In this document: positions 7,684 through 15,818 of the stretch, piece by piece | Numbering within the stretch: the stretch's first letter is position 1 | How the letters are laid out: each line of letters begins with the position of its first letter | Assembly: GCF_012927115.1 (NCBI RefSeq) | Contig: NZ_JABBFY010000001.1 | Location: forward strand, 1,674,001 to 1,738,000 | Direction of reading: 5' to 3' | Length of the DNA: 64,000 nucleotides | Source: Sphingomonas sp. G-3-2-10 | GTDB taxonomy: Bacteria > Pseudomonadota > Alphaproteobacteria > Sphingomonadales > Sphingomonadaceae | Made by a program: the position numbers and the translations under genes | The notes under the pieces: generated by a model | The model's input: only the letters and a program-made list of their open reading frames with translations | Told to the model about the DNA's origin: nothing | Databases searched by the model: none

Positions 7684-9798
7684 ATGAAGCGGGTAGCGGT
7701 GATCACTGGCCTGGCGGCGCTGGCCGCTGCCCTCCCGGCACAGGCGCCGGCGCAGCAAGCGGCTCCGGCCACGGCTGGCGCGGAAGATGCGATGTTCCGC
7801 GAACCCTATATCGACGTGGACGAATGGCGCGACGGGCCGGTGCGGCACCGCTACGTCCACGGCGGGTTCAGGGGAACCGAGGCCCGCTTCTCCTTCTACT
7901 TCCCCGAAAAGGCGCGCTATCGGGGCCGGTTCTTCCAGCATATCACCCCCGTGCCCGACAGCGAGAACCTCGCGCAGCAAATGCCTGCGGGCGAGGAGAA
8001 CAAGATCGGCTTCGCGATCGATTCCGGCGCCTATTTCGTCGAGACCAATGGCGGCGGGCGCAACATGGTCGGCGCGCCGGGCAAGCCGAACGACTTCACC
8101 ATCTCGGCCTATCGCGCCAATGCCGCCGCGGCGCGCTATTCACGGGTGGTCGCGCAGAAGATGTACGGCGGGAAGCGGCCCTATGGCTATGCGTTCGGCG
8201 GCAGCGGCGGCGGGTTCCGCACCGTGGGCGCGATCGAGAATACGCAGGGCGTGTGGGACGGCGTCGTCCCCTATGTGCTCGGATCGCCAATGGCCCCACC
8301 CAACATGTTCACGGTGCGGATGCGGGCGATGCGCATCCTCGACGCCAAGTTCCCGCAAATCCTCGACGCGGTCGAGCCGGGCGGCAGCGGCGATCCCTAT
8401 GCCGGGCTGACACCGGAGGAGGCATCGGTGCTGCGCGAAGTGACAGCGATGGGTTTCCCCGCGCCGTCATGGTTCGGGTACAAGACGATGGGCATCCACG
8501 GCTTCGCCGCGCTCTATGGCGGGATGCTGATGGCCGACGCGGGCTATTTCACCGATTTCTGGACCAAGCCCGGCTATCTCGGCCACGACGACCCGAAGTC
8601 GTTCGAAGGCGCCCGGATGCAGCACAAGACGACGGTGGCGACGTCGATCACGCTGGGCGAGGCACAGCGAACGGGCCTGAACACCAGCGTGGTCAACGGC
8701 ATCCGCTTCGGCGGCGTGGATACCGCGTTCGGCGCGCTGCAGGGCGCCGAGGCCGAGCGCGTGGTCGCCTATCGGCTGACGAATGCGCCGCCGGCGATGT
8801 TCTTCCTCGGCGGGGACCTGATTGTGATCGATGGCGAGGCCAAGGGAAAGCGGCTGACCGTCGCGCGGATCGCGGGCGATGTGGTGATCCTCGGCGTGGC
8901 GGAGGCCGATGTCGCGGCGAAGATCAAGGCCGGCGACACGGTACAGGTCGACAACAGCAACTTCCTCGCGGCGGAGACCTATCACTGGCATCAGGTGCCC
9001 GCGCCCGATGCCGGCTATCCGATGTGGGACCAGTTTCGTGGGAGCGACGGCAAGCCCCGCTATCCGCAGCGGGCGTTCCTGCTCGGCCCGCTGTTCACCG
9101 CGGCGACCACGGGCAAGCCGTTCGGCCAGCCGCCGATGACCGGCAAGTTCAGCGGCAAGATGATCCTGGTCGAATCGCTGTGGGATCGCGAAGCGATGCC
9201 GTGGCAGGCCGACTGGTATCGCCAGCGGGTCGAAGCCGCAGGCGGCGGCGCGAACTTCCGCGTGTGGATGACCGATCACGCGCTGCACGGCGACGATGCG
9301 GGTCAGGAAGATCCGACGCGCACCGTCAGCTATCTCGGCGTGCTGCATCAGGCGCTGCGCGACCTGTCGCTATGGGTCGAGAAGGGCGTCGCTCCGCCGG
9401 CCAGCACCAGCTACCGGATCGTCGACGGGCAAGTGATCGTGCCCGCGACCGGCAAGGCGCGGCACGGCATCCAGCCGGTGGCGAATGTGACTGCCAATGG
9501 CGGAATCCGTGCCGATGTTGCGGCCGGTCAGACGGTGAATTTCGCGGCCACGGTCGAGGTACCGGCGGGCACGGGCAAGCTGGTCTCGGCCGAATGGGAT
9601 TTCGACGGCAGCGGCAAGTTCGCGGTGAAGTCGCGGATCGTGCCGGGAGACCGCGTGACGATCCGCACCACCTATCGCTTCACGAAGCCCGGCACCTATT
9701 TCCCCGCATTGCGGGTCGCGTCCCAACGGCAGGGCAATCGCATGACGCCCTATGCCCGCATCCAGAATCTCGGGCGGGTTCGGGTAGTGGTGAAGTAA
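7684..9798 (+). CDS. Secreted alpha/beta hydrolase with C-terminal PKD-like domain
   Basis: A 704-residue exported protein of unclear specificity. Residues 1-25 form a Sec signal peptide (MKRVAVITGLAALAAALPAQ). The core resembles large tannase-like or PHB-oligomer-hydrolase-like alpha/beta hydrolases: GGSGGG places the nucleophile at Ser174, LWDREA gives an acid near Asp501, and DHALHGDD gives a His at 532 or 535. The last 90 residues (SAEWDFDGSGKF, then FTKPGTYFPALRVAS) look like a PKD/Ig-type beta domain. GAGGAGAG before ATG 7684 fixes the start. As the last gene of the operon it may release the substrate, for example from an ester, outside the cytoplasm. Confidence 0.8.
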   Translation: MKRVAVITGLAALAAALPAQAPAQQAAPATAGAEDAMFREPYIDVDEWRDGPVRHRYVHGGFRGTEARFSFYFPEKARYRGRFFQHITPVPDSENLAQQMPAGEENKIGFAIDSGAYFVETNGGGRNMVGAPGKPNDFTISAYRANAAAARYSRVVAQKMYGGKRPYGYAFGGSGGGFRTVGAIENTQGVWDGVVPYVLGSPMAPPNMFTVRMRAMRILDAKFPQILDAVEPGGSGDPYAGLTPEEASVLREVTAMGFPAPSWFGYKTMGIHGFAALYGGMLMADAGYFTDFWTKPGYLGHDDPKSFEGARMQHKTTVATSITLGEAQRTGLNTSVVNGIRFGGVDTAFGALQGAEAERVVAYRLTNAPPAMFFLGGDLIVIDGEAKGKRLTVARIAGDVVILGVAEADVAAKIKAGDTVQVDNSNFLAAETYHWHQVPAPDAGYPMWDQFRGSDGKPRYPQRAFLLGPLFTAATTGKPFGQPPMTGKFSGKMILVESLWDREAMPWQADWYRQRVEAAGGGANFRVWMTDHALHGDDAGQEDPTRTVSYLGVLHQALRDLSLWVEKGVAPPASTSYRIVDGQVIVPATGKARHGIQPVANVTANGGIRADVAAGQTVNFAATVEVPAGTGKLVSAEWDFDGSGKFAVKSRIVPGDRVTIRTTYRFTKPGTYFPALRVASQRQGNRMTPYARIQNLGRVRVVVK

Positions 9799-9807
9799 TC
9801 CCGTCTT

Positions 9808-9915
9808 CGTCACCCCGGCCTTGTGCCGGGGTCCACCAGGCGGCTGGGGGAGAAGCAAGAGCCTCTTGCCCAGCGCACGCTGCACAGTGGCCCCCGGCAC
9901 AAGGCCGGGGTGACG
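9808..9915. repeat. Nested GC-rich inverted repeat, REP-like, between convergent genes
   Basis: Two perfect 24-base arms (9808-9831 and 9892-9915) based on CCCCGGCCTTGTGCCGGGG face each other. Each arm is itself a hairpin, and between them lies a further small palindrome, GCAAGAG-C-CTCTTGC. The whole can fold as a large cruciform. It fills the gap between the convergent hydrolase and E1-beta genes and could stop transcription both ways. I know this sequence type as a dispersed intergenic element in Sphingomonas genomes; copy number cannot be seen from one window. Confidence 0.7.
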
Positions 9916-9934
9916 GTCGGTATTTGAGACGAGG

Positions 9935-10924
9935 TTAACCCATCATGCCCTTCACCGTCTCGACGATCGCTTCGGGCGAAGTCACGAACGCATCCTCGAG
10001 CGGCTTCGAGAAGGGCACCGGCGAGTAAGGCCCGCCCAGACGCCGCACCGGCGCCTTCAATTGCCCGAACAATTCCTCGTTGATGGTCGCGGCGATTTCC
10101 GCACCGGGGCCGAAATTGCGGATCGCCTCATGGACGATCAGCGCACGGCCGGTCTTGGCGACCGACGCGAGCACGGCTTCGCGATCCCAGGGCGATATGG
10201 TGCGCAGATCGATGATCTCGGCCGAGATGCCGGCTTCGGCCAGCCCCGCCAGCGCCATCTGGCAACGCATCACCATCGTCGAATAGCTGATGATCGTGAC
10301 GTCGCTGCCTTCCTGCACGACCTTGGCCTTGCCCAGCGGAATCGCACCCTGATCGGCGGGCACATCGCCCGGAATGAACAAAGTCCCGCCGGTCTCGACG
10401 AACAGCACCGGATCGGGATCGGCGATCGCGCCGAGCAGCAGGCCCTTATAGTCCGCCGGGTTCGACGGGCAGACGACCTTGATCCCCGCGGCATGAGCGA
10501 ACCACCCCTCGAGATGATCGGCATGCTGGCCGGCGGTCTGCCAGCCCGCGCCGGTCAGGGTGCGGATCACCATCGGCACGCTGGTCTGCCCGCCGGACAT
10601 GAAGCGCAGCTTGGCCGCATGGTTGAAGATCATGTCCATCGCGACGGTGGTGAAGTTCATCAGCATGATCTCCGCCACCGGCTTGTAGCCGTTGATCGCC
10701 GCGCCGATCGCCGCGCCGATGATCGCCTGTTCGGAGATCGGCGTGGTGCAGACGCGATCGGTACCGAACTTGCTGGAAAGCCCGCGCATCGTCCCGGTCA
10801 CGCCGCCGCCTTCGCGATCGGCGATGTCCTCGCCGAGCACCAGCACCTTCGGATCGGCTTCCATCGCTTCGAACATCGCAGCGTTGATCGCCTGGATGGC
10901 GTTCATCTTGACCATCTCGCTCAT
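9935..10924 (-). CDS. 2-oxoacid/acetoin dehydrogenase E1 component, beta subunit
   Basis: A 329-residue beta subunit of a thiamine-diphosphate-dependent E1 enzyme, with the family motifs VLVLGEDIA, TPISEQAIIGAAIGAAI and GWFAHAAGIKVVCPSNPADYKGLL. It pairs with the alpha subunit encoded just upstream, the two genes overlapping by ATGA at 10921-10924, so ATG 10924 is the start. Longer open reading upstream is only the alpha-gene region in another frame. The pair would decarboxylate a 2-oxoacid, or cleave an acetoin-like compound, and pass the acyl group to a lipoyl domain. No E2 or E3 gene is adjacent. Confidence 0.93.
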   Translation of the reverse strand: MSEMVKMNAIQAINAAMFEAMEADPKVLVLGEDIADREGGGVTGTMRGLSSKFGTDRVCTTPISEQAIIGAAIGAAINGYKPVAEIMLMNFTTVAMDMIFNHAAKLRFMSGGQTSVPMVIRTLTGAGWQTAGQHADHLEGWFAHAAGIKVVCPSNPADYKGLLLGAIADPDPVLFVETGGTLFIPGDVPADQGAIPLGKAKVVQEGSDVTIISYSTMVMRCQMALAGLAEAGISAEIIDLRTISPWDREAVLASVAKTGRALIVHEAIRNFGPGAEIAATINEELFGQLKAPVRRLGGPYSPVPFSKPLEDAFVTSPEAIVETVKGMMG

Positions 10925-11916
10925 GCCGGAATCTCCTCGGCAAAGACATCGCGGCGCAGTTCGTCGGCGCTCGGGAAGGGACTGTTCAGGCCGAATTCCT
11001 GCGCGTCGGCGATCTCGGCTTCGATATCGGACTGGAGCCGATCGAGCTGCGCTTCGGTCGCATGACCATCGGCGATCAGCTTCGCGCGGAACGCGGGCAG
11101 CGGATCCTTGGCCATCGCCGCCTCCTTCTCTTCCTTCGTCATGTAGAAATCGTCGTCGCCCAGCACGTGGCCGTGGAAGCGGAAGGTCTTGCATTCGAGC
11201 AGGGTCGGACCCTCCCCGTTCCGGGCGCGGGCGATCGCGCTATGGGCGGCGGCGAACATCGCTTCGGGGTCGTTACCGTCCACCGTATAGCCCGGCATCC
11301 CATAGCCCGCCGCACGCTTCGAAATCTGGTCGACCGAAGTCGCATTCTCGTACCGCGTATGCTCGGCGAAGCCGTTATTCTGGCACACGAAGATCACCGG
11401 CAGCTTCCACACCGACGCCAGGTTCAGGCTCTCGTGGAACGCGCCGATGTTCGACGCGCCGTCGCCGAAATAGGCGATCGCGACGCGCTTGCTGCCGTCG
11501 AGCTTCGCGGCCCAGGCAAGGCCGTTGGCGATCGGCATCGACGATCCGACCACGCCGGTGGTGACCATCACCCCGCTGGGCGGATGGGTCAGGTGCATCG
11601 GCCCGCCCTTGCCTTTGCAGGTGCCGTCGATCCGGCCGGCGATCTCGGCCCAGAGCGGGCGCAGCGGCATGTCCTTCGCGACCATATCGTGGATGCCGCG
11701 ATAGATGGTGCAGATCTGGTCGTCGGGGTTGAGCAGCGACGAGATGGCCGACGGGATCACTTCCTGACCGCGCGCCGAATAATAGGGCATGGTCAGCCGC
11801 CCCAGCCGGACGGTCTTGCGGATCGCCTCGTCGTTGCGCTCGATCCGGATCATGCGGCGGTAGATATCTACCAGCTGCTCCCCGGTCGGCGCCGGCGCAT
11901 TGCTCAGCTCTGCCAT
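10921..11916 (-). CDS. 2-oxoacid/acetoin dehydrogenase E1 component, alpha subunit
   Basis: A 331-residue alpha subunit with the thiamine-diphosphate motif GDGASNIGAFHESLNLASVW beginning at GDG 151-153 and ending in CQNN (180-181). The segment YRGIHDMVAKDMPLRPLWAEI resembles acetoin dehydrogenase and related E1-alpha proteins more than pyruvate dehydrogenase. It is the first gene of a two-gene unit with the beta subunit. The promoter should lie in 11917-12067, shared with a small plus-strand gene. The true substrate is open; acetoin, branched-chain 2-oxoacid or a catabolic intermediate are all possible. Confidence 0.92.
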   Translation of the reverse strand: MAELSNAPAPTGEQLVDIYRRMIRIERNDEAIRKTVRLGRLTMPYYSARGQEVIPSAISSLLNPDDQICTIYRGIHDMVAKDMPLRPLWAEIAGRIDGTCKGKGGPMHLTHPPSGVMVTTGVVGSSMPIANGLAWAAKLDGSKRVAIAYFGDGASNIGAFHESLNLASVWKLPVIFVCQNNGFAEHTRYENATSVDQISKRAAGYGMPGYTVDGNDPEAMFAAAHSAIARARNGEGPTLLECKTFRFHGHVLGDDDFYMTKEEKEAAMAKDPLPAFRAKLIADGHATEAQLDRLQSDIEAEIADAQEFGLNSPFPSADELRRDVFAEEIPA

Positions 11917-12067
11917 TGCATCCTCGAATTCGGTTTGTCGTTCCCGCGATTTTCGAGGGCGGGCGGGGTCAGGTCAATCGAACCCGCCCAATCGCGCCAC
12001 GGCGATATTTTGCGGGATCTGGGGGTGTTTTGGTGACTTTCCGGGGCATTCGAATAGCAATCGCGGG

Positions 12068-12337
12068 ATGACCGAGAACAAGCCCGTCGACGAAGCCGCG
12101 AACCGCGTGGTCGCGCTGGAAGCAGAGCTGGAAAGCGCGGGCGAAGCCAGCACCGCTGGCGACGATCTGAGCTTCATGCGCGCTGCGCTGCACGATTGGG
12201 TAGAGACGGTGGTGGGCGTGGTTTCCTCGCCCGGCGTGGGACGCGTGACGCTGATCCACGCGAACGGACACCAGTCGAAGATCGCATCGCCGGAATTGCC
12301 GTATCTGCTGTCGCGACCGGCGAAGTTCGAGGGTTAG
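12068..12337 (+). CDS. Small hypothetical protein
   Basis: An 89-residue acidic protein (MTENKPVDEAANRVVALEAELES) with a helical N-terminal half and a short beta-like C-terminal half (GVGRVTLIHANGHQSKIASPE). I do not recognise the family. There is no signal peptide or membrane segment and the ribosome-binding site is weak. The stop overlaps the stop of the convergent SDR gene. Codon use looks like that of neighbouring genes, which favours a real gene, but it could be spurious. Confidence 0.55.
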   Translation: MTENKPVDEAANRVVALEAELESAGEASTAGDDLSFMRAALHDWVETVVGVVSSPGVGRVTLIHANGHQSKIASPELPYLLSRPAKFEG

Positions 12338-13137
12338 TCCCCGAATACGCGAGCGCTGGCTGCGCCGATCGCGATAGCGCGCTTCCGGCGGTCCGCCGCC
12401 GACGTCAGCCCGAAGGCGGGTGCTTCGTCCTCAAGTCCCCAGTTGAGCACCGGGCCATGCGACAATCGTTCCAATCCCAGCGCCGCGACATCCTCAGGTC
12501 GGGCAATGCCGTCGGGAACCGGCAGGTCCTTTTCGCCGAGCAGGGCGCGGAGTGCGGGCGTGTCGGTCATGCCCATCACCAAAGTCAGCACATCGACGCC
12601 ATGTTCGCGCAATTCGTCCCACAGTCCCTCCGCGAAGGTCAGAGTGAAGGCCTTGCTCGCCGAATAGGCGGCCATGAAGCGCGAGCCGCCATAGCATGCG
12701 CCCGAATTGACCAGCAGGATCCCGCCGCGCCCGCGATCCCGCATTGGGCGGGCGAAATGATGGACGCAGCCGAGCATCGTCAGGTCGTTGCGCCGGATCA
12801 AGTCGAGCCAGACGCCGATATCGCGATCGAGGAAGCGCGCGCCGTTGGGATCGGCCCCGGCATTGCTGATGAACAGCCCGACCTCGCGATCGCCTGTGGC
12901 TTCGGCGATCCGGTCGATCGCATCGGGTGCGGCGAGATCGATCGTGGCGTGCACGCAATCAATACCGAACTCTGCCCGGATCTCGTCGGCCAGCGCGGCC
13001 AGCGGCGCTTCCCGGCGGGCGACAAGGATCGAGGCGATACCTTTTGCAGCCAGCGCCCGAGCGAACGCGCGGCCAGTGCCTTCTGAGGCGCCGGTCACCA
13101 CCGCCCATGAACCATAGCGCGCGGCGAACTCGGTCAC
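12334..13137 (-). CDS. Short-chain dehydrogenase/reductase (SDR)
   Basis: A 267-residue classical SDR. It has the nucleotide-binding TGASEGTGRAFA near the N-terminus, SNAGA (NAG-type motif), and the catalytic YSASK. The start is GTG 13137, overlapping the stop of the flavoprotein upstream as GTGA, so the two are translationally coupled. It probably oxidises or reduces an alcohol/ketone on the same substrate as the delta-1-dehydrogenase-like enzyme. An in-frame open stretch runs upstream, but that is the flavoprotein gene in another frame. Confidence 0.88.
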   Translation of the reverse strand: MTEFAARYGSWAVVTGASEGTGRAFARALAAKGIASILVARREAPLAALADEIRAEFGIDCVHATIDLAAPDAIDRIAEATGDREVGLFISNAGADPNGARFLDRDIGVWLDLIRRNDLTMLGCVHHFARPMRDRGRGGILLVNSGACYGGSRFMAAYSASKAFTLTFAEGLWDELREHGVDVLTLVMGMTDTPALRALLGEKDLPVPDGIARPEDVAALGLERLSHGPVLNWGLEDEAPAFGLTSAADRRKRAIAIGAASARVFGD

Positions 13138-14819
13138 ACCTGGTTGCCCAGCCCTGCCGCGTGCTTCGCGGCGATGTAGCCGAAGGTCAGCGACGGGCCG
13201 ATGCTGGCGCCTGCGCCGGGGTAGCTGGTGCCCATCACTGATGCGGTCGAGACGCCCGTCGCATAGAGGCCCACGATCGGATTGCCGTCGGCGTCCACCA
13301 CCCGGCCCTGTGCGTCGGTGACCGCGCCGCCATAGGTGCTGACGTCGCCGGGGACGACGGGGACGGCGTAGAAGGGTCCCTTTTCGATCGTGCCGAGTGC
13401 GCGGTTGGGGCCGTGGTACGGGTCGCCGAGCCAAGCGTCGTACGCGGTCTCGCCGCGGTGGAAATCGGCATCCTCGCCCGCCGCGACGAAGCCGTTCCAG
13501 CGTGTGACCGTCGCCGCCAGCGCGGCGGGCTTGATGCCGATGAGTGCGGCCAGCGCCTCGATTGTATCGGCCTTGTGGAGATAGCCCTGCTCGATCCAGC
13601 CGGCGGGAATCTTCTTGTCGATCCATTTGTCGGCGACCTTGTACGTCGCGACATATTGCGCATCGAGGATCGCCCAGCTCGGCACCGCGGGGACGCTGGC
13701 GTTCCGCTTCAGCATCGTCTCGCAATAGAGCTCGTACGAGCCGCCTTCGTTCATGTAGCGCTCGCCCGACTGATCGACGAGGATCGCGTGCGGCTTGCCC
13801 GTCAGGCCCTGTCCCGGCGGGGTGACGTACATTTTCTCCCATCCAGGTGCGGGCGTGGTCTGATAGCCGACCATCTGGTCCATCTGCGCGAGCACGCCGC
13901 CGATCCGCTCCATCTCGACCAGCATCTCGCCGGTATCGCCTTCGGGCGTCTGCGACCATTCGGCGCGGGTGCCGGGCATGTAGCGATCGCGCATCGTCTG
14001 GTTCTGCGCGAAGCCGCCGGCATTGATCAGGACGCCGAGCCCCGCGCCGATACGGCGGGACTTGCCCTCATGCGACACGACGACGCCGGTGACCTTGCCA
14101 TCCTCCAGGATCAATTCGGAAACCGGGCTGTCGGTGCGGAACTCGACGCCCGCCGCCAGCGATGCCTTGAGCATCCGCCCCTGCAATGCCGCGCCCGCAG
14201 TGACGTAATGCTGGCCCTTCAACCGCGTCCAGATGGTGCGCAGGATTACCCGCGTCTGCGCCTTTTTCAGCGCGGGATCGCGGCGGATATAGTTGAGCTT
14301 CATCGCGTCGTTCAGGCGCACCGGAAACTCCGCGAACCCCTTGCGCAGTTTCTTCGCCCACGCGCCCAGTTCCTTCTTGTCGAAAGGCGCGGCGGTGACC
14401 GTCCGGCTGGTTTTGCAGCCGCCGGGCAGCGCGTCATAATAATCGGGCCAGAAGTCCGAAGCGCGTTCCAGCGCGACGCCCCGGCCGACCAGGAAGTCGA
14501 CCATGCGCGACGCCTGATCGACATAGGCCAGCCGCTTCTCGCGCGTTGAGCCCGGCGTGTCGCCGCCTTCCTTCTCCGCCAGCGCGTCGAGATAGGTGAT
14601 CGCGGCTTCGGCGCTGTCCGGGTCGCCCGCTTCGCGCATGAAGCGATTGTTCGGCACCCAGATGACGCCGCCCGATTTGGCGGTGGTGCCGCCGAGGAAC
14701 GGTTCTTTCTCGAGCACGAGGACCGACTTTCCCGCCGTGCGCATCACCAGCGCCGAGGCCATCGATCCCGCGCCGCTGCCGACGACGACCCAGTCGAAAT
14801 GCTCGTCGAACCCGCCCAT
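13134..14819 (-). CDS. 3-ketosteroid delta-1-dehydrogenase-like FAD enzyme
   Basis: A 561-residue flavoprotein of the fumarate reductase/KstD family, predicted to desaturate a cyclic ketone next to the carbonyl. The N-terminus binds FAD (VVVGSGAGSMASALVM, then LGGTTAKSGGVIWVPNN at about 42-58). The C-terminal GTSYPGAGASIGPSLTFGY contains Tyr533 and Gly537, with the same four-residue spacing as the catalytic Tyr487/Gly491 of Rhodococcus KstD1. Tyr127 or Tyr128 may match its Tyr119. The next gene overlaps by 4 bases. A related FAD reductase acting on non-steroid rings remains possible. Confidence 0.85.
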   Translation of the reverse strand: MGGFDEHFDWVVVGSGAGSMASALVMRTAGKSVLVLEKEPFLGGTTAKSGGVIWVPNNRFMREAGDPDSAEAAITYLDALAEKEGGDTPGSTREKRLAYVDQASRMVDFLVGRGVALERASDFWPDYYDALPGGCKTSRTVTAAPFDKKELGAWAKKLRKGFAEFPVRLNDAMKLNYIRRDPALKKAQTRVILRTIWTRLKGQHYVTAGAALQGRMLKASLAAGVEFRTDSPVSELILEDGKVTGVVVSHEGKSRRIGAGLGVLINAGGFAQNQTMRDRYMPGTRAEWSQTPEGDTGEMLVEMERIGGVLAQMDQMVGYQTTPAPGWEKMYVTPPGQGLTGKPHAILVDQSGERYMNEGGSYELYCETMLKRNASVPAVPSWAILDAQYVATYKVADKWIDKKIPAGWIEQGYLHKADTIEALAALIGIKPAALAATVTRWNGFVAAGEDADFHRGETAYDAWLGDPYHGPNRALGTIEKGPFYAVPVVPGDVSTYGGAVTDAQGRVVDADGNPIVGLYATGVSTASVMGTSYPGAGASIGPSLTFGYIAAKHAAGLGNQV

Positions 14820-14826
14820 CGCCCGC

Positions 14827-15057
14827 TCAGCCGATCGTGCCGAGGACCGTGCCGACTTCATAGGTCTCGCCCGCCGGGGCGAGAATGCGCAGGATGCCGC
14901 TGGCCGGGGCTTCGACTTCGTTGGCCGACTTGTCGGCTTCGAGCAGGTAGAGCGGCTGGCCCTCGGTGACTTCCGATCCATCCTCGGCCAGCCATTCGGC
15001 GATCTCGCCTTCGGTCATCGAGAAGCCGATCTTGGGAAGCAGGATTTCGGTGGCCAT
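14827..15057 (-). CDS. Free-standing lipoyl-domain carrier protein
   Basis: A 76-residue protein that is nothing but one lipoyl/biotinyl domain: MATEILLPKIGFSMTEGEIA, then the lipoylation site at Lys43 in ADKSANEVEAP, then SGILRILAPAGETYEVG. Normal E2 proteins of 2-oxoacid dehydrogenases continue into a subunit-binding domain and a large acyltransferase domain, absent here. It stops 7 bases before the flavoprotein gene. GAAGGA upstream of ATG 15057 supports the start. It may be the acyl-acceptor for the E1 pair at 9935-11916, although that pair is in a separate transcription unit. Confidence 0.87.
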   Translation of the reverse strand: MATEILLPKIGFSMTEGEIAEWLAEDGSEVTEGQPLYLLEADKSANEVEAPASGILRILAPAGETYEVGTVLGTIG

Positions 15058-15164
15058 GAGTCGATCCTTCGGGATGGCGATTGTACTTTCCACCGTGAGT
15101 ATCGCGCCGCCGAAGCGGGACAATCCCCGCGCCCCGCATATCACCCGCGCGATGGCATCCCGGC

Positions 15165-15818
15165 TCAATACCCCCGCGTGTCGGTCCAGTCCTCGGTCTC
15201 GCCGGGCTTGTAGGTCTTGCCGGGGATGCGCCCCGACTTGGTCTTCAGATCGAAGCCGATCTGGTCCGCCCCGCCCTCGATCTGCACGCCGAACGCCGAC
15301 AGCCCCCAGCTGGTCATGACATAATGGCCGACCGACATGACCAGATCCATCATCTGGCGCGTGTCGAAATAGCCGGAGAGCGTCGCCCAGGTCGCGTCGC
15401 TCAGATTGCCATCGGCGATCAGTTCGTCGACCGAACGAAGCACGGCGGCGTCCTGCTCGTTCCAGTCGCCGCCATCGGGAAAGTCGCGGATCGCGCCGAT
15501 CTCCTCGAGGGTCAGCCCGGCGTTCAGGCCATAGCCGACATGGTTGTGCCATTCGTACGCCGACTTCACCCGCCACGCGACGCGCAGGATGATGAGTTCG
15601 AGGAAGCGCGTGCCGAGCGTGTTGCCCATCAGCAGATGCTTCGACCAGATATTGTAAGGCTGGGTCATCGCCGGGTGATTGGCGAGCACCATCATCACAT
15701 TGGTCTTCGACCCTTCCTCCCACGCATTGGGCTCGCCCCAGAAGGCGAAGACTTCGCGCGCATCGTCCGTCCACTCGCTACGCGGCAGCGGGAGGATGCG
15801 GGGCTTGATGTCGCTCAT
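15165..15818 (-). CDS. Carboxymuconolactone decarboxylase/AhpD-like protein
   Basis: A 217-residue protein of the CMD family. It has the signature region LGTRFLELIILRVAWRVKSAYEWHNHVGYGLNAGL, seen in decarboxylase- and AhpD-like proteins, but the redox-active CxxC of AhpD is missing; the matching position reads SAYEW. That argues against peroxidase function and for a decarboxylase, hydrolase or unknown catabolic role. ATG 15818 overlaps the acid phosphatase stop (ATGA). CMD-like proteins without CxxC are frequent in aromatic and terpenoid catabolic operons. Confidence 0.82.
   Translation of the reverse strand: MSDIKPRILPLPRSEWTDDAREVFAFWGEPNAWEEGSKTNVMMVLANHPAMTQPYNIWSKHLLMGNTLGTRFLELIILRVAWRVKSAYEWHNHVGYGLNAGLTLEEIGAIRDFPDGGDWNEQDAAVLRSVDELIADGNLSDATWATLSGYFDTRQMMDLVMSVGHYVMTSWGLSAFGVQIEGGADQIGFDLKTKSGRIPGKTYKPGETEDWTDTRGY

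Noticed and set aside
12334..13959. 541-residue SDR with a long N-terminal extension
   Set aside because: The extension is an off-frame reading of the flavoprotein gene. The SDR starts at GTG 13137 with a GTGA overlap.
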